Below are positions 19,179 through 29,073 of a stretch of DNA of 64,000 nucleotides, one piece after another. Origin of the DNA: Alphaproteobacteria bacterium. GTDB lineage: Bacteria > Pseudomonadota > Alphaproteobacteria > Thalassobaculales > Thalassobaculaceae. Numbering within the stretch: position 1 is the first letter of the stretch; each line of letters starts with the position of its first letter. The translations under genes and the position numbers were made by a program. The notes beneath the pieces are model-generated. The model ran no database searches. It was not told the DNA's origin and was given only the letters and a program-made list of their open reading frames with translations. Location: the NCBI GenBank assembly GCA_022822665.1, contig JAJEAR010000017.1, positions 57,443 to 121,442 of the forward strand, in the 5' to 3' direction.

Positions 19179-20144
19179 ATGATGCGCACATGGCTCTGGC
19201 TCGGATGTGCGGTACTGGTCAGTGCCGGACTGTACCTTGCCACCGTGGCCGGCTCGGTCGCGGCATTCCTGCTGACCTATCTGACGCCATTGCCGCTGTT
19301 CCTGCTCGGACTTTCGCTCGGTGGCAGGTTGAGCGGCCTGGCCGGAGCGGTTGCGGCCATGCTGGTCGCGGGCGCCGCCGGACCGCAGGCGGCGCTGCTG
19401 TACCTGGGTTTCTGCGGAATTCCGGTTGCTGTCCTGTGCGAACTGGCCGAGCGCAGGTACCCGGGCCCCGGCGGGCCCTCCAGCGACTGGTATCCGCCGG
19501 GTCGGTTGTGCGTCTGGCTCGCACTGATGCCATTGGCGCTGTTCCTGCTGGTGACAGTCTACGTGTCGGCCACCGGCGGATCGCTCGAGCAGCTGATCGC
19601 CGCCGAGATCCGTGCCCTGATGGCGCAGTATCGCGAGATCCTCGGGCAGGCGGGCGATGGCACGTCCGTGGCCAACCCCGAACAGTTCGAATTTCTCGAA
19701 TCGCTTTTTGCCCGTATCGCGCCCGGACTCCTGGCCAGCCTGTGGATGACGCTGACCGCGATCAACGGTGTCATGGCGCAGAGCCTGCTTGTGCGAAGGG
19801 GCAGTGCGATCCGGCCCGCGCCGGCGATGGGCGACATCGAACTGCCGCGTCGCTTCGTGGTCGCCTTCGCAGTGGCGATGCTGCTTGGCGTGACCCTCGA
19901 CGGTCCGTTGGGGTTCATCGGCGTGAATGCCGCCGTGATCCTCGCCTTCCCGCTGCTGCTGTCGGGTCTCGGCGTGGCGCATGTGCTCGCCGCGCGGACC
20001 GGACTGCGCGTGGTGCTGCTGTTCTTTCTGTACCTGGTACTTGCCGTTACCCGGTGGGGTGCCGTGGTCATGATCGCCATTGGCCTGATCGACCACTTTG
20101 CCGGTTTGAAGAAGCGCCTGCGCGGGCAGTCGCCGTCGGTCTGA
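19179..20144 (+). CDS. DUF2232 membrane protein
   Basis: Polytopic inner-membrane protein of 321 residues with about eight hydrophobic segments, in the DUF2232 family. In alphaproteobacteria this gene stands between rpsR and rplI, exactly as here, and its function is unknown. It starts 25 bp after rpsR. Either of two adjacent ATG codons (19179, 19182) could be used. Confidence 0.85.
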   Translation: MMRTWLWLGCAVLVSAGLYLATVAGSVAAFLLTYLTPLPLFLLGLSLGGRLSGLAGAVAAMLVAGAAGPQAALLYLGFCGIPVAVLCELAERRYPGPGGPSSDWYPPGRLCVWLALMPLALFLLVTVYVSATGGSLEQLIAAEIRALMAQYREILGQAGDGTSVANPEQFEFLESLFARIAPGLLASLWMTLTAINGVMAQSLLVRRGSAIRPAPAMGDIELPRRFVVAFAVAMLLGVTLDGPLGFIGVNAAVILAFPLLLSGLGVAHVLAARTGLRVVLLFFLYLVLAVTRWGAVVMIAIGLIDHFAGLKKRLRGQSPSV

Positions 20145-20186
20145 TCACCCGGTGCCCGGTTCGCGGCGCCAGTTGGAGCGGAGACA

Positions 20187-20783
20187 ATGCAAGTCATCCT
20201 ACTTGAACGCATAGAAAAGCTCGGCCAGATGGGCGACGTCGTGACCGTGAAGGCCGGTTACGCCCGCAATTTCCTGCTGCCTCGCCGCAAGGCGTTGCGC
20301 AACACCAGGGAAAACCTGACCTACTTCGCCGAACGCAAGGCCCAGTTCGAGGCCGAGAACCTGGCGCGCCGCGAGGAGGCGGAACGGGTTGCCGTGGAAC
20401 TGGTGGGCTTGACGGTGCCGATCATCAGGGCGGCCGGCGAGAGCGGGCAGCTGTACGGTTCGGTCACCGCCCGCGACATTGCCGACGCGGTGACCGTCGC
20501 GGGCGTGACCATTGCCCGCGGCCAGGTCTCGCTCGACCGGGCACTGAAGTCGCTCGGTCTCGAACGGGTGCGGATCCAGCTTCATGCCGAGGTAGCCGAG
20601 TTCGTCACCATCAATATCGCCCGCTCCGACGAGGAGGCCGAACGCCAGCTGCAACTCGGTCGGGCGGTGGGCACCGGTGATGACGAGGACGAGGACGAGG
20701 ACGAGACGGAAATCGATGACGGGTTGGACGCGGATGGAGCCGACGCCGGCCGGTCCGCCGAGGCCGATTCGCAGGAGGCGTAG
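20187..20783 (+). CDS. rplI: 50S ribosomal protein L9
   Basis: Ribosomal protein L9 of 198 residues. The N-terminal domain (MQVILLERIEKLGQMGDVV, then VKAGYARNFLLPRRKAL) is linked by a long helix to the C-terminal RNA-binding domain. Residues about 165-198 form a very acidic tail (DDEDEDEDETEIDD) absent from enteric L9 and typical of some alphaproteobacteria. GGAGCGGAGA precedes the ATG. Confidence 0.97.
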   Translation: MQVILLERIEKLGQMGDVVTVKAGYARNFLLPRRKALRNTRENLTYFAERKAQFEAENLARREEAERVAVELVGLTVPIIRAAGESGQLYGSVTARDIADAVTVAGVTIARGQVSLDRALKSLGLERVRIQLHAEVAEFVTINIARSDEEAERQLQLGRAVGTGDDEDEDEDETEIDDGLDADGADAGRSAEADSQEA

Positions 20784-20832
20784 ACCCGACTCGGGCTTTG
20801 CTTCGTCGAGGGCTCTTCGCTACCCTTGAGCG

Positions 20833-22323
20833 ATGGCGACCCATCCCCTTCCGGTTCACGGCGATACCGGGGCGCAGGCGCGTCCGGCGGACCTGCCGTA
20901 CACGTTTGAGGCCGAGCAGGGGCTGCTGGGAGCAATCCTGGTCAACAACCGGGCCTACGAACTGGTCAGCGACTATCTGTCCGAGAACCAGTTCTCCGAT
21001 CCGGCGCACGGGCGCATCTACGCCGAGTGCGCCCGGCTGATCTCGCGCGGCCAGCTGGCCAACCCGGTCACACTCAAGGCCCGGTTCGACCAGGACGAGA
21101 GTCTGGAAGCGCACGGCGGCTCGGCCTACCTCGCCAATCTCGCCGCCTCTGTCGTCACGGTGGTCAACGCGGGCGACTACGGTACGCTGATCCGTGATGC
21201 GCACCTGAGACGGGAACTGCTCGTGTTCTCCCAACAGACCGCGAGCGACGCCGTTTCGCACAACCATGACCTGACCGCGACCGAACAGATCGAGATCGCC
21301 GAGAACCGGCTGTTCACCCTGGCCGAGACCGGGGAGGTCGACCGCGGGTTTATCCATTTCCGCGAGGCACTGAACGAATCGGTCCGGACCGCGGAAGCCG
21401 CCTACCAGCGCGATGGCCAGGTTGCGGGAGTGGCGACCGGATTTGCCGATCTCGACCGGCGGCTCGGCGGTTTGCACCGGTCGGACCTCGTAATTCTCGC
21501 CGGACGCCCCTCGATGGGAAAGACGGCACTTGCCACCAACATCGCCTTTCAGGTGGCGCGCAACCCGGATCCGGACGGAAGGCGCCAGCCGGTGGCGTTT
21601 TTCTCGCTGGAGATGTCATCGCAGCAGCTCGCGACGCGGATCCTGTCGGAACGCACCGGGATCGGATCGGAACGGATCCGCCGGGGGGAACTGGCGAGGG
21701 CCGATTTCCAGAGCCTGGTCGAGGCGACTGGCGAGATCGAGACCGCGCCGCTGTTCATTGACGACACGCCCGCACTGGCGATCTCGGCCCTGCGCTCCAG
21801 AGCCCGGCGCCTGAAGCGCCGGCATGGCCTGTCGCTGATCGTGGTTGACTACCTCCAGCTCATGACCCCGCCGCCGGGAGTGCGGCCGGACAACCGGGTG
21901 CAGGAGGTCTCGATCGTGACCCAGAACCTGAAGGCGGTCGCCAAGGAGCTCGACGTGCCGGTGCTGGCGCTGTCGCAGCTGTCACGCTCGGTCGAGCAGC
22001 GCGAGGACAGGCGCCCGATGCTCTCGGACCTGAGGGATTCGGGCTCGATCGAACAGGACGCGGATGTGGTGATGTTCGTGTTCCGCGAACAATACTACCT
22101 GGAGCGGGCCGAACCGAAGCAGCGTGCTGCCGAGAGCGATGAGCAGTTCGACAAGCGGCACGAGAACTGGAAGGCCAGGCTTGAGCGGTCGCACGGCGTC
22201 GCCGAGATCATCATTGACAAGCATCGCCAGGGCCCCACCGGGATAGAGCGGATGCATTTCGACGGCGAGATCACCAAGTTCTCCGATGCGATCGATGATG
22301 ACCGGTTGCCCGACCAGTACTGA
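20833..22323 (+). CDS. dnaB: Replicative DNA helicase DnaB
   Basis: Hexameric replicative helicase of 496 residues. The N-terminal helical domain (residues 15-130, beginning LPYTFEAEQGLLGAIL) precedes the RecA-like ATPase with Walker A GRPSMGKTAL near residue 224, Walker B LIVVDYLQLM and the arginine-finger region. No intein is present. Its 3' end overlaps alr by about 26 bp, as expected in the rplI-dnaB-alr order of alphaproteobacteria. Confidence 0.97.
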   Translation: MATHPLPVHGDTGAQARPADLPYTFEAEQGLLGAILVNNRAYELVSDYLSENQFSDPAHGRIYAECARLISRGQLANPVTLKARFDQDESLEAHGGSAYLANLAASVVTVVNAGDYGTLIRDAHLRRELLVFSQQTASDAVSHNHDLTATEQIEIAENRLFTLAETGEVDRGFIHFREALNESVRTAEAAYQRDGQVAGVATGFADLDRRLGGLHRSDLVILAGRPSMGKTALATNIAFQVARNPDPDGRRQPVAFFSLEMSSQQLATRILSERTGIGSERIRRGELARADFQSLVEATGEIETAPLFIDDTPALAISALRSRARRLKRRHGLSLIVVDYLQLMTPPPGVRPDNRVQEVSIVTQNLKAVAKELDVPVLALSQLSRSVEQREDRRPMLSDLRDSGSIEQDADVVMFVFREQYYLERAEPKQRAAESDEQFDKRHENWKARLERSHGVAEIIIDKHRQGPTGIERMHFDGEITKFSDAIDDDRLPDQY

Positions 22324-23434
22324 CGCCGCCCCGGCGGCTTCGCTGCTGCGCATCGATCTCGACGCCGTTGCAGCCAACTACCAGTTGCTGAGTCGTCGCC
22401 TCGCGACCGCGGACTGCGGGGCCGCGGTCAAGGCCGACGCCTATGGCATCGGGGCCCGCAGGGTGACCCGCCGCCTGGTCAGGGCCGGGTGCCGGGTCTT
22501 CTTTGTCGCAACACTGGATGAAGCCGTGGCGCTGCGCGCCGACACAGCCGACGCCGGCATCGACATCGCCGTCCTGTGCGGGGTGTTGCCGGGGACCGGG
22601 CCGGTGCTTGCCGAGCACCGGCTGATCCCCGTCATCAACGACCCGGGTCAGATTGCCCGCTGGCGGCGTGCCGGCGAACGCGCCGGGGCGCCGCTCGACG
22701 CCATGCTCCACGTCGACACCGGCATGAACCGGCTCGGACTGTCGCCGCGCGAGACCGACCGGCTGGCCGAGGCCCCGGAGCTGCTGGAAGGTGTGAACTG
22801 GCGGTGTCTGGTCTCGCACCTCGCCTGCGCCGATGAACCGGACGATCCGGAAAACAGGGTCCAGCTCGACCGGGTCCGGAACGTGCGGGCGCGGCTGCCG
22901 GCGATGCCTGTCAGCCTTGCGAATTCGGCGGGCATCCTGCTTGGTCCCGACTGGCATTTCGACCTTGCCCGCCCGGGAATCGCACTCTACGGCGGCGGGC
23001 CGCAGTCCGGCCGGGCAAACCCGATGCACCGGGTGGTTACGCTGCTGGGCAGGATCCTGCAGGTGCGCGACATCGAGCCGGGGATGCGCGTGGGCTACGG
23101 CGGCGACTACCAGGTACGCGCACCCGGCCGGGTTGCGACCGTGGCCGCCGGCTATGCCGACGGGTACCTGCGCTCGTCCGCCGGCCGTGCCCGGGTGCAT
23201 CTCGGACGCATTGCACTGCCGGTGATCGGGCGGGTCTCGATGGACCTGATCACGGTGGACGTGACCGAAGCCCCCGAGGCCGCGGTGTTCCCCGGCGCCC
23301 TGGTCGAACTTCTGGGCGGGCGGAACACCATCGACGACGCAGCTGCAGCGGCCGGCACCATTTCCTACGAGATCCTGACTTCGCTCGGGACACGCTATCA
23401 CCGGGAGTACATAGAGGATGCCGCAGCCGCGTAG
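22298..23434 (+). CDS. alr: Alanine racemase
   Basis: PLP-dependent alanine racemase supplying D-alanine for peptidoglycan. The PLP Lys is in AAVKADAYGIGA near residue 45, and the catalytic Tyr is in VGYGGDYQ near residue 265. The C-terminal beta domain includes GRVSMDLITVDVT. Two starts compete: ATG 22286 and ATG 22298 (MTGCPTSTDAAP); the second is chosen because it gives less overlap with dnaB. About 378 residues. Confidence 0.95.
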   Translation: MTGCPTSTDAAPAASLLRIDLDAVAANYQLLSRRLATADCGAAVKADAYGIGARRVTRRLVRAGCRVFFVATLDEAVALRADTADAGIDIAVLCGVLPGTGPVLAEHRLIPVINDPGQIARWRRAGERAGAPLDAMLHVDTGMNRLGLSPRETDRLAEAPELLEGVNWRCLVSHLACADEPDDPENRVQLDRVRNVRARLPAMPVSLANSAGILLGPDWHFDLARPGIALYGGGPQSGRANPMHRVVTLLGRILQVRDIEPGMRVGYGGDYQVRAPGRVATVAAGYADGYLRSSAGRARVHLGRIALPVIGRVSMDLITVDVTEAPEAAVFPGALVELLGGRNTIDDAAAAAGTISYEILTSLGTRYHREYIEDAAAA

Positions 23435-23458
23435 CCGGGACACGTGGGGGAGGCGGGT

Positions 23459-24232
23459 GTGAACCCGCTGGCCGCGATCGGAAGGGCGTTCCTCGGCTTT
23501 CTCGCCGGGACCGGCCGGCTCGGCCTGTTCGTGGCCGCAACCGTGTCGCACTGCGTGCGCCCGCCCTGGTACCCGCGGCTGCTGCTGCAGCACGTGATCG
23601 AGATCGGGTACTACTCGCTTCCGGTTGTGGGGCTGACGACGCTGTTTTCCGGCATGGTCGTCGCCCTGCAGAGCTACACCAGTTTCGCGAGGTTCTCGGC
23701 AGAGGGCGCGGTGGCCACGGTCGTCGTGCTCTCGATCACCCGCGAACTCGGCCCGGTCCTTGCGGGGCTGATGGTGGCCGGGCGCATCGGTGCGTCGATG
23801 GCAGCCGAGATCGGCACCATGCGGGTCACCGAGCAGATTGACGCGCTCACCACCCTGTCGACGCACCCGGTGAAATACCTGGTCGTCCCCAGGGTTCTTG
23901 CCGGCGTGATCAGCCTGCCGTTCCTGGTGCTGGTCGGCGACGTGATCGGTGTGTTCGGCGGCTACATCGTCGGGGTCTACAAGCTGGGGTTCGAACCGGT
24001 GGTCTACCTGCAGCGCACCTTCGACTACCTCGAGCCCTACGACGTGATTTCGGGCCTGGTGAAGGCGGCGGTGTTCGGTTTCCTGGTGGCGGTGATGGGG
24101 TGCTACCACGGCTACCATTCGAGGCGTGGCGCCAGGGGTGTGGGGGCCGCAACGACGAACGCGGTGGTCTCGGCCTCGATCCTGATCCTGGTGGCGAACT
24201 ACGGTGTCACCGAACTGTTCTTCGCCCGGTAG
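23459..24232 (+). CDS. mlaE: MlaE-family ABC transporter permease
   Basis: Permease of the Mla (maintenance of lipid asymmetry) phospholipid transporter, about 257 residues, with the family segments LPVVGLTTLFSGMVVALQ, ELGPVLAGLMVAGRIGASMAAE and MRVTEQIDAL. The start is GTG 23459, well spaced from GGGGGAGG; GTG 23444 lies before that site. It sits 24 bp after alr and 5 bp before mlaF. The substrate-binding MlaD gene, usually next, is missing here. Confidence 0.93.
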   Translation: MNPLAAIGRAFLGFLAGTGRLGLFVAATVSHCVRPPWYPRLLLQHVIEIGYYSLPVVGLTTLFSGMVVALQSYTSFARFSAEGAVATVVVLSITRELGPVLAGLMVAGRIGASMAAEIGTMRVTEQIDALTTLSTHPVKYLVVPRVLAGVISLPFLVLVGDVIGVFGGYIVGVYKLGFEPVVYLQRTFDYLEPYDVISGLVKAAVFGFLVAVMGCYHGYHSRRGARGVGAATTNAVVSASILILVANYGVTELFFAR

Positions 24233-24237
24233 GAGCC

Positions 24238-24981
24238 ATGGGCGAGCCTGTTCCCAGGATCCGGATCGCGCAGGTGTGCAAGAGCTTCGGCAGCAACCGG
24301 GTTCTGGACGGCGTCGATCTCGAGATCGGACCCGGCGAATCCGTGGTCGTCGTCGGTCCTTCCGGCATCGGAAAGTCGGTCCTGATCAAGTGCCTGATCG
24401 GATTGCTTGAGCCTGACAGCGGCACGATCGAAATCGACGGAATACGGATTGCCGGCAGTTCCCTGCGCCGGTCGGTGTCCGGACGTTTTGGCATGCTGTT
24501 CCAGAACGGGGCCCTGTTCGACTCGCTCTCGGTACTCGAGAACGTCGCCTTTCCACTCACCCGCGGACGGGTTCATTCCCTCGCCGCGGTGCGAGCGGAC
24601 GCACTTCGCACACTGGCGCGGGTCGGGCTCGGTCCGGAGATCGCCGACCTGTTTCCGGAGGACCTGTCCGGCGGGATGCGCAAGCGGGTCGCCCTTGCGC
24701 GGACCATTGCCACCGACCCGGACATCCTGCTGTTCGACGAACCGACCACCGGTCTCGACCCGATCATGGGAGCGTTGATCGACTCCCTGATCGTCCAATG
24801 CGTGCGCGAAAGCGGCGCCACGGCACTCACCATTACCCACGACATGGACAGTGCGCGACGCATCGCCGACCGGATCGCGATGCTGCACGCGGGACGGGTG
24901 CTGTGGCAGGGCCCGACATCAGGGATCGATGCCAGCGGCAACGAGGTGGTGGACCGCTTCATCAACGGGGTGCCCGGCTGA
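24238..24981 (+). CDS. mlaF: MlaF-family ABC transporter ATP-binding protein
   Basis: ATPase of the Mla phospholipid transporter, 247 residues. Walker A is GPSGIGKSVLIK, the signature is LSGGMRKRVALAR (the form typical of MlaF), and Walker B is ILLFDEPTTGLDP. AGGAGCC precedes ATG 24238, 5 bp after mlaE. A periplasmic MlaD partner must be encoded elsewhere. Its 3' end overlaps the convergent MFS gene by 20 bp. Confidence 0.94.
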   Translation: MGEPVPRIRIAQVCKSFGSNRVLDGVDLEIGPGESVVVVGPSGIGKSVLIKCLIGLLEPDSGTIEIDGIRIAGSSLRRSVSGRFGMLFQNGALFDSLSVLENVAFPLTRGRVHSLAAVRADALRTLARVGLGPEIADLFPEDLSGGMRKRVALARTIATDPDILLFDEPTTGLDPIMGALIDSLIVQCVRESGATALTITHDMDSARRIADRIAMLHAGRVLWQGPTSGIDASGNEVVDRFINGVPG

Positions 24982-26389
24982 CGCGCTCCGCTGCGGACTC
25001 GGTTCCGATCGCGACCCGCAGTCCGCCGATGACTGCAAGGATGCACATCGGTCCGACCCCCAGGTACAGCCATTCGGCGACCCTGCCCGCCGCCTCGGTA
25101 GTGAGGCTGTCGGAAAAACCGGCGGCATTGGCGATGACGCCGGCGGCGCTGGAGCCGAACATGATGCCTATCGACTGGGTCAACGGCATCACCGAGCCCA
25201 CCCGGTGGCGGTCGGACTCGTCGACGACCTCGAACAGGAAGCGGCCGATGTGGCCCCAGGCCAGCCCGATCCCGAAACCCGTCACCGCGACGCCGATGAC
25301 CGCTCCGGCCAGCGGGCCGGCGGGCAGGAACATCCCGGTCAGAACCACTCCGCCCATGGTGATGACCGGCCCGGCGGCGGACGCGACCCTGCTTCCGGTC
25401 CGGGCAAGGCCGGAGAAGACGATTGCCGCAAGGGTCCAGGCCATTGACTGGGTGGTCACGACGAAGCCGGTGGCAAGCACCGGGATCGAATGGATCATCC
25501 GGAACAGCAGCGGGCCGTAGACGGAGGTCAGCACGGTCGCGAAGGTAATGCCGAAGACGAACAGGACACCGCTGCCGAGCACGGTGGCGGGGCGGAACAT
25601 GTCGCGTGGAAACAGCCGGTCGCTGCTGCGGATCTCGAGCGCGATGGTGGCCGCGAAACACAGCAGGCTTGCACCGGCGAGCGGCAGTTCGAACCCCGCG
25701 GCGGCAGCGCTGCCGACCGAGCCGAGCAGAAGCGCGGACGCGCCGAGCAGCGCCAGGCGCGGCACCTGTCCCAGTGATCCGGGTTCCCGGTCGGGGCCGT
25801 CCGGCGGAATGCTGCGTGTGACCAGCACAACGAACAGCCCGGCCGCGGCCACCATCAGCAGGAAGCCGGACCGCCAGGCATCGAACTCGGCGAAGATCCC
25901 GCCGAGCAGCGGGCCGCTCAGTGCCGCCACACCCCAGCCGCCCGAGACCACCGCGAACATGCGTGCCCAGGTTGCCGGGGGGAACAGGTCGCGGATCATC
26001 CCGTGCGAATAGGCCATCAGCAGCCCTGCGCCGAGCCCCTGGACGGTTCGACCGGCAAGGACGCCCGGCATGTTCCAGGCCAGGGCCACCAGCAGGCTGC
26101 CGGCGGCGAACACCATCGCGGCGAGTATGAGCGAGCGCCGGATCCCGAACCACGCCCTGATCATGCCACCCGAGGCCGAGCTGATGATGCTGGTGACGAC
26201 GAACAGCGTCGTCGCCCAGCTGATCAGGTCCAGGCCGCCGATGTCGAAGGCGACGCTGGGCGCCAGGGTGGCGAAGATGAAGAAGTTGGTGGCATGGAGT
26301 GCCACGGCGAAGACCAGCGCAAGCGTGGCGCGCCGGTACTGTGCCGACAGCAACTCCCCCCAGGAGAGAGATTTCTCGCCTGTACTCAC
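24962..26389 (-). CDS. Major facilitator superfamily transporter
   Basis: A 475-residue MFS carrier with about 13-14 predicted spans, resembling the DHA2-type drug exporters (TLAPSVAFDIGGLDLISWATT in the first helices, the GR-rich loop RTVQGLGAGLLMAYSHG). The start is GTG 26389, 7 nt after GGAG; upstream in-frame codons give a non-membrane, Arg/Pro-rich extension. The substrate cannot be told. It is an isolated minus-strand gene between mlaF and cvpA, at the place where radA is often found in related genomes. Confidence 0.85.
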   Translation of the reverse strand: MSTGEKSLSWGELLSAQYRRATLALVFAVALHATNFFIFATLAPSVAFDIGGLDLISWATTLFVVTSIISSASGGMIRAWFGIRRSLILAAMVFAAGSLLVALAWNMPGVLAGRTVQGLGAGLLMAYSHGMIRDLFPPATWARMFAVVSGGWGVAALSGPLLGGIFAEFDAWRSGFLLMVAAAGLFVVLVTRSIPPDGPDREPGSLGQVPRLALLGASALLLGSVGSAAAAGFELPLAGASLLCFAATIALEIRSSDRLFPRDMFRPATVLGSGVLFVFGITFATVLTSVYGPLLFRMIHSIPVLATGFVVTTQSMAWTLAAIVFSGLARTGSRVASAAGPVITMGGVVLTGMFLPAGPLAGAVIGVAVTGFGIGLAWGHIGRFLFEVVDESDRHRVGSVMPLTQSIGIMFGSSAAGVIANAAGFSDSLTTEAAGRVAEWLYLGVGPMCILAVIGGLRVAIGTESAAERVSRAPR

Positions 26390-26825
26390 GCCCGATCTCC
26401 TGTCCGGGAAGTCGCAATGGTCCGGTTCCGTACGGAACGCGGCGAGTGTGCCGGCAACCACTGCGCCCGGGCAACCTCGCAGGATGACAGGCAGGAGTAA
26501 CAGCGGGGCCGCACACTCGAGTTTGCGCCGGTTCCTTGTCTCTGTCACTGTTGCAGGCTTGACAGTGCGCGACCGTCCTGACGCCAGGGCACCGCAGTCA
26601 CGCGGCGGCATCGGCCGCGCATCCCGCGGTCTCACCGGTCACGCCCGTGCCAATGCCGCGGTGAACAGACGGGCCCGGGGGCTTCCAAGCGGTTGCCTGG
26701 CCCGGGAACCACCAGAACGATCCAATGTAAACTGTGCGACGCCGTGCGTCTCGCGACCCGGCCTGCCAACCTTGTTGTCGTGTGCCCGGAGGCGTACAAG
26801 TGCGCCGGTTGAAGGACGCGGGGTC
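26390..26825. other. Intergenic region between the MFS gene and cvpA
   Basis: About 435 bp that must hold the divergent promoters of the MFS gene and cvpA-purF. No recognisable coding frame was seen and no confident promoter pair could be picked out by eye. Confidence 0.4.
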
Positions 26826-27500
26826 ATGGACAATTTGCTCGACAGTGCTTTTGACATTGCGGTCTTTGCAACCGTCCTTGTATCCGGACTGCACGCCTAC
26901 TGGCGCGGGTTTGTCCGAGAATCCCTCAACATCGTCGCGTGGATCGTGGCGATCTACGCCGGCATCCAGCTGTATCCGCAACTGGCGCCGTTCGTGCTCG
27001 AGTACGTGACGAGCGCGACCGCGGCGAACTGGATCGCCGGCGTGGCCAGTGGCATCGGTGTTCTGTTCCTGCTCTCGGTGGTGGTCTCCCAGCTGGTGCG
27101 CCTGTTGCGACGCGCCGGGGTCGGGGCGGTGGACCGGTCGCTCGGGTTCCTGTTTGGCCTGATTCGCGGCGCGGTGCTGGTCTCGGCGTGCTTCCTGGTC
27201 CTCCAGCAGGTGATCCCCCGCGAACAAGACTACCCAGACTGGGTGCGTTCCGCCGGGACCTATCCCATGATGCGGGCCGGCGCCGGACTGCTGGTCGATC
27301 TGGTTCCGTCGCACCTGCGCGAACACCTGCTCACCATGCAGGGCGATGGGCCCGAGGCGGCCAGGGAACGCCAGCGGACCTACGAGCGTCTGGTCGATCC
27401 GCCGGTCGCGCCGGGCGGGAATGCTGAAGCCGGGCGGGAGAAGGGGTACACTGAGACAGAGCGCAATGCCTTGACCGAGGCACTGAGGCAGTTGCAGTGA
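26826..27500 (+). CDS. cvpA: CvpA family membrane protein
   Basis: CvpA-family inner-membrane protein of 224 residues with four hydrophobic segments in the first 130 residues (DIAVFATVLVSGLHAYWRGF, ESLNIVAWIVAIYAGIQLY, then GVLFLLSVVVSQLV and IRGAVLVSACFLVLQQV) and a soluble charged tail. CvpA is needed for colicin V production and bile or envelope stress survival in enterics; the molecular role is unclear. It precedes purF, the widely conserved order. Confidence 0.93.
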   Translation: MDNLLDSAFDIAVFATVLVSGLHAYWRGFVRESLNIVAWIVAIYAGIQLYPQLAPFVLEYVTSATAANWIAGVASGIGVLFLLSVVVSQLVRLLRRAGVGAVDRSLGFLFGLIRGAVLVSACFLVLQQVIPREQDYPDWVRSAGTYPMMRAGAGLLVDLVPSHLREHLLTMQGDGPEAARERQRTYERLVDPPVAPGGNAEAGREKGYTETERNALTEALRQLQ

Positions 27501-27566
27501 GCCGCCGCCGTCAGCTGGAGGAAGGGACATGAGACTCGAAACGAGGTCTTTCGCCCGAACGTGTCC

Positions 27567-29039
27567 ATGACCCGGCCTCGCGACAGCTTCCCGACACCGG
27601 ATGATGATCATCCCGGCGAAGAGTGTGCGATCTTCGGTATCTTCGGATCGCCGGACGCCGGGGCGAACACCGCGCTCGGCCTGCACGCGCTGCAGCACCG
27701 GGGCCAGGAGGCGACCGGCATCGTGAGCTGGGATGGCCGGCAGTTCCGCAGCCACCGCGGACTGGGCCACGTCGCCGACAACTTCGGAGCGGGTGCCTCC
27801 GGCGTGCTTGACCAGGTGGCCGGTCACGCCGCCATCGGGCACAACCGCTATTCCACCACGGGCGGCGGCAACCTGCGCAACGTCCAGCCGCTGTTCGCGG
27901 AGACGGAACTGGGTGGTCTGGCGCTCAGCCACAACGGCAATCTTACCAACGCCCAGGACCTTCGTCGCAGCCTGGTGCGACGCGGGTGCCTGTTCCAGTC
28001 CACCACCGATACGGAGATCATCATCCACCTGATCGCCCGCAGTCCAGGCCGATCCCAGGTGGACCGGATCATCGACGCACTGCACCAGGTCGAGGGCGCC
28101 TATTCCCTGGTGCTGCTGACCTCGGACTCGGTGATCGGCGTGCGCGATCCGCTTGGCGTGCGTCCACTGGTGCTGGGCCGGCTCGGCGATGCCCTGGTGC
28201 TGGCGTCGGAGACCTGTGCGTTCGACATCCTCGGAGCCCGGTTCATCCGCGAACTGAAGCCCGGAGAGATGGTGATCCTGTCGGATGACGGGGTCGAGTC
28301 GCTGAGCCCGTTTCCCTCCAGGCCGGGCCGGTTCTGCATATTCGAGTACATCTACTTCTCGCGCCCCGACAGCATCGTCGAGGGACGGGGTGTCTACGAG
28401 GCGCGCAAGGCCATCGGGGCCGAACTCGCACGCGAGAGTCCGGTCGATGTCGACATCGTCGTGCCGATCCCCGATTCGGGGGTTCCGGCGGCCATCGGCT
28501 ATTCGGAACGTTCCGGGATCCGGTTCGAACTCGGCATCGTTCGCAACCACTACGTCGGGCGCACCTTCATCCAGCCATCCGACCAGGACCGTCATCTCGG
28601 TGTCAGGCTCAAGCACAGCGCCAACAGGGCGGTGATCGCCGGCAAGCGGGTCCTGCTGCTGGACGATTCGATCGTTCGCGGCACCACCTCGACCAGGATC
28701 GTCGAGATGGTCCGTGCGGCCGGCGCCCGCGAGGTACACATGAGAATTGCCAGTCCCCCCACCACCCATTCCTGCTTTTACGGTGTGGACACGCCGGAGC
28801 GGGACAAGCTGCTCGCCGCCCGGTTCTCGGTGGAGGAAATTGGCCGCGAGATCGGGGTCGACAGCCTCGCGTTCGTGTCGATCGACGGTCTCTACCGGGC
28901 AATGGGCGAGGCCGGGCGCGATGCCCGGAGCCCAAGGTTCTGCGATGCCTGTTTTACCGGCGATTACCCGATCCGGCTGCGGGACCAGGAGGAGGGTGTG
29001 GCACCGAAGCAGCTCTCGCTGCTCAGCGAGTTCGGGTGA
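27567..29039 (+). CDS. purF: Amidophosphoribosyltransferase PurF
   Basis: First enzyme of purine synthesis, making phosphoribosylamine from PRPP and glutamine, 490 residues. A short N-terminal propeptide (to GEE) must be cut to expose the nucleophile in CAIFGIFG. The PRPP-binding loop is VLLLDDSIVRGTT. It is the Bacillus type with Cys residues for a [4Fe-4S] cluster: FCIFEYIYF, HSCFYGVDTP and the C-terminal FCDACFTGDYPI. The start could be GTG 27561 or ATG 27567. Confidence 0.97.
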   Translation: MTRPRDSFPTPDDDHPGEECAIFGIFGSPDAGANTALGLHALQHRGQEATGIVSWDGRQFRSHRGLGHVADNFGAGASGVLDQVAGHAAIGHNRYSTTGGGNLRNVQPLFAETELGGLALSHNGNLTNAQDLRRSLVRRGCLFQSTTDTEIIIHLIARSPGRSQVDRIIDALHQVEGAYSLVLLTSDSVIGVRDPLGVRPLVLGRLGDALVLASETCAFDILGARFIRELKPGEMVILSDDGVESLSPFPSRPGRFCIFEYIYFSRPDSIVEGRGVYEARKAIGAELARESPVDVDIVVPIPDSGVPAAIGYSERSGIRFELGIVRNHYVGRTFIQPSDQDRHLGVRLKHSANRAVIAGKRVLLLDDSIVRGTTSTRIVEMVRAAGAREVHMRIASPPTTHSCFYGVDTPERDKLLAARFSVEEIGREIGVDSLAFVSIDGLYRAMGEAGRDARSPRFCDACFTGDYPIRLRDQEEGVAPKQLSLLSEFG

Positions 29040-29073
29040 CCGCGCCACGGCGTGTACACGGGGGGAGGCAGGG

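Noticed and set aside
22271..24118. A 615-codon minus-strand frame opposite alr and mlaE
   Set aside because: Antisense to two recognised genes and without domains; a composition artefact.
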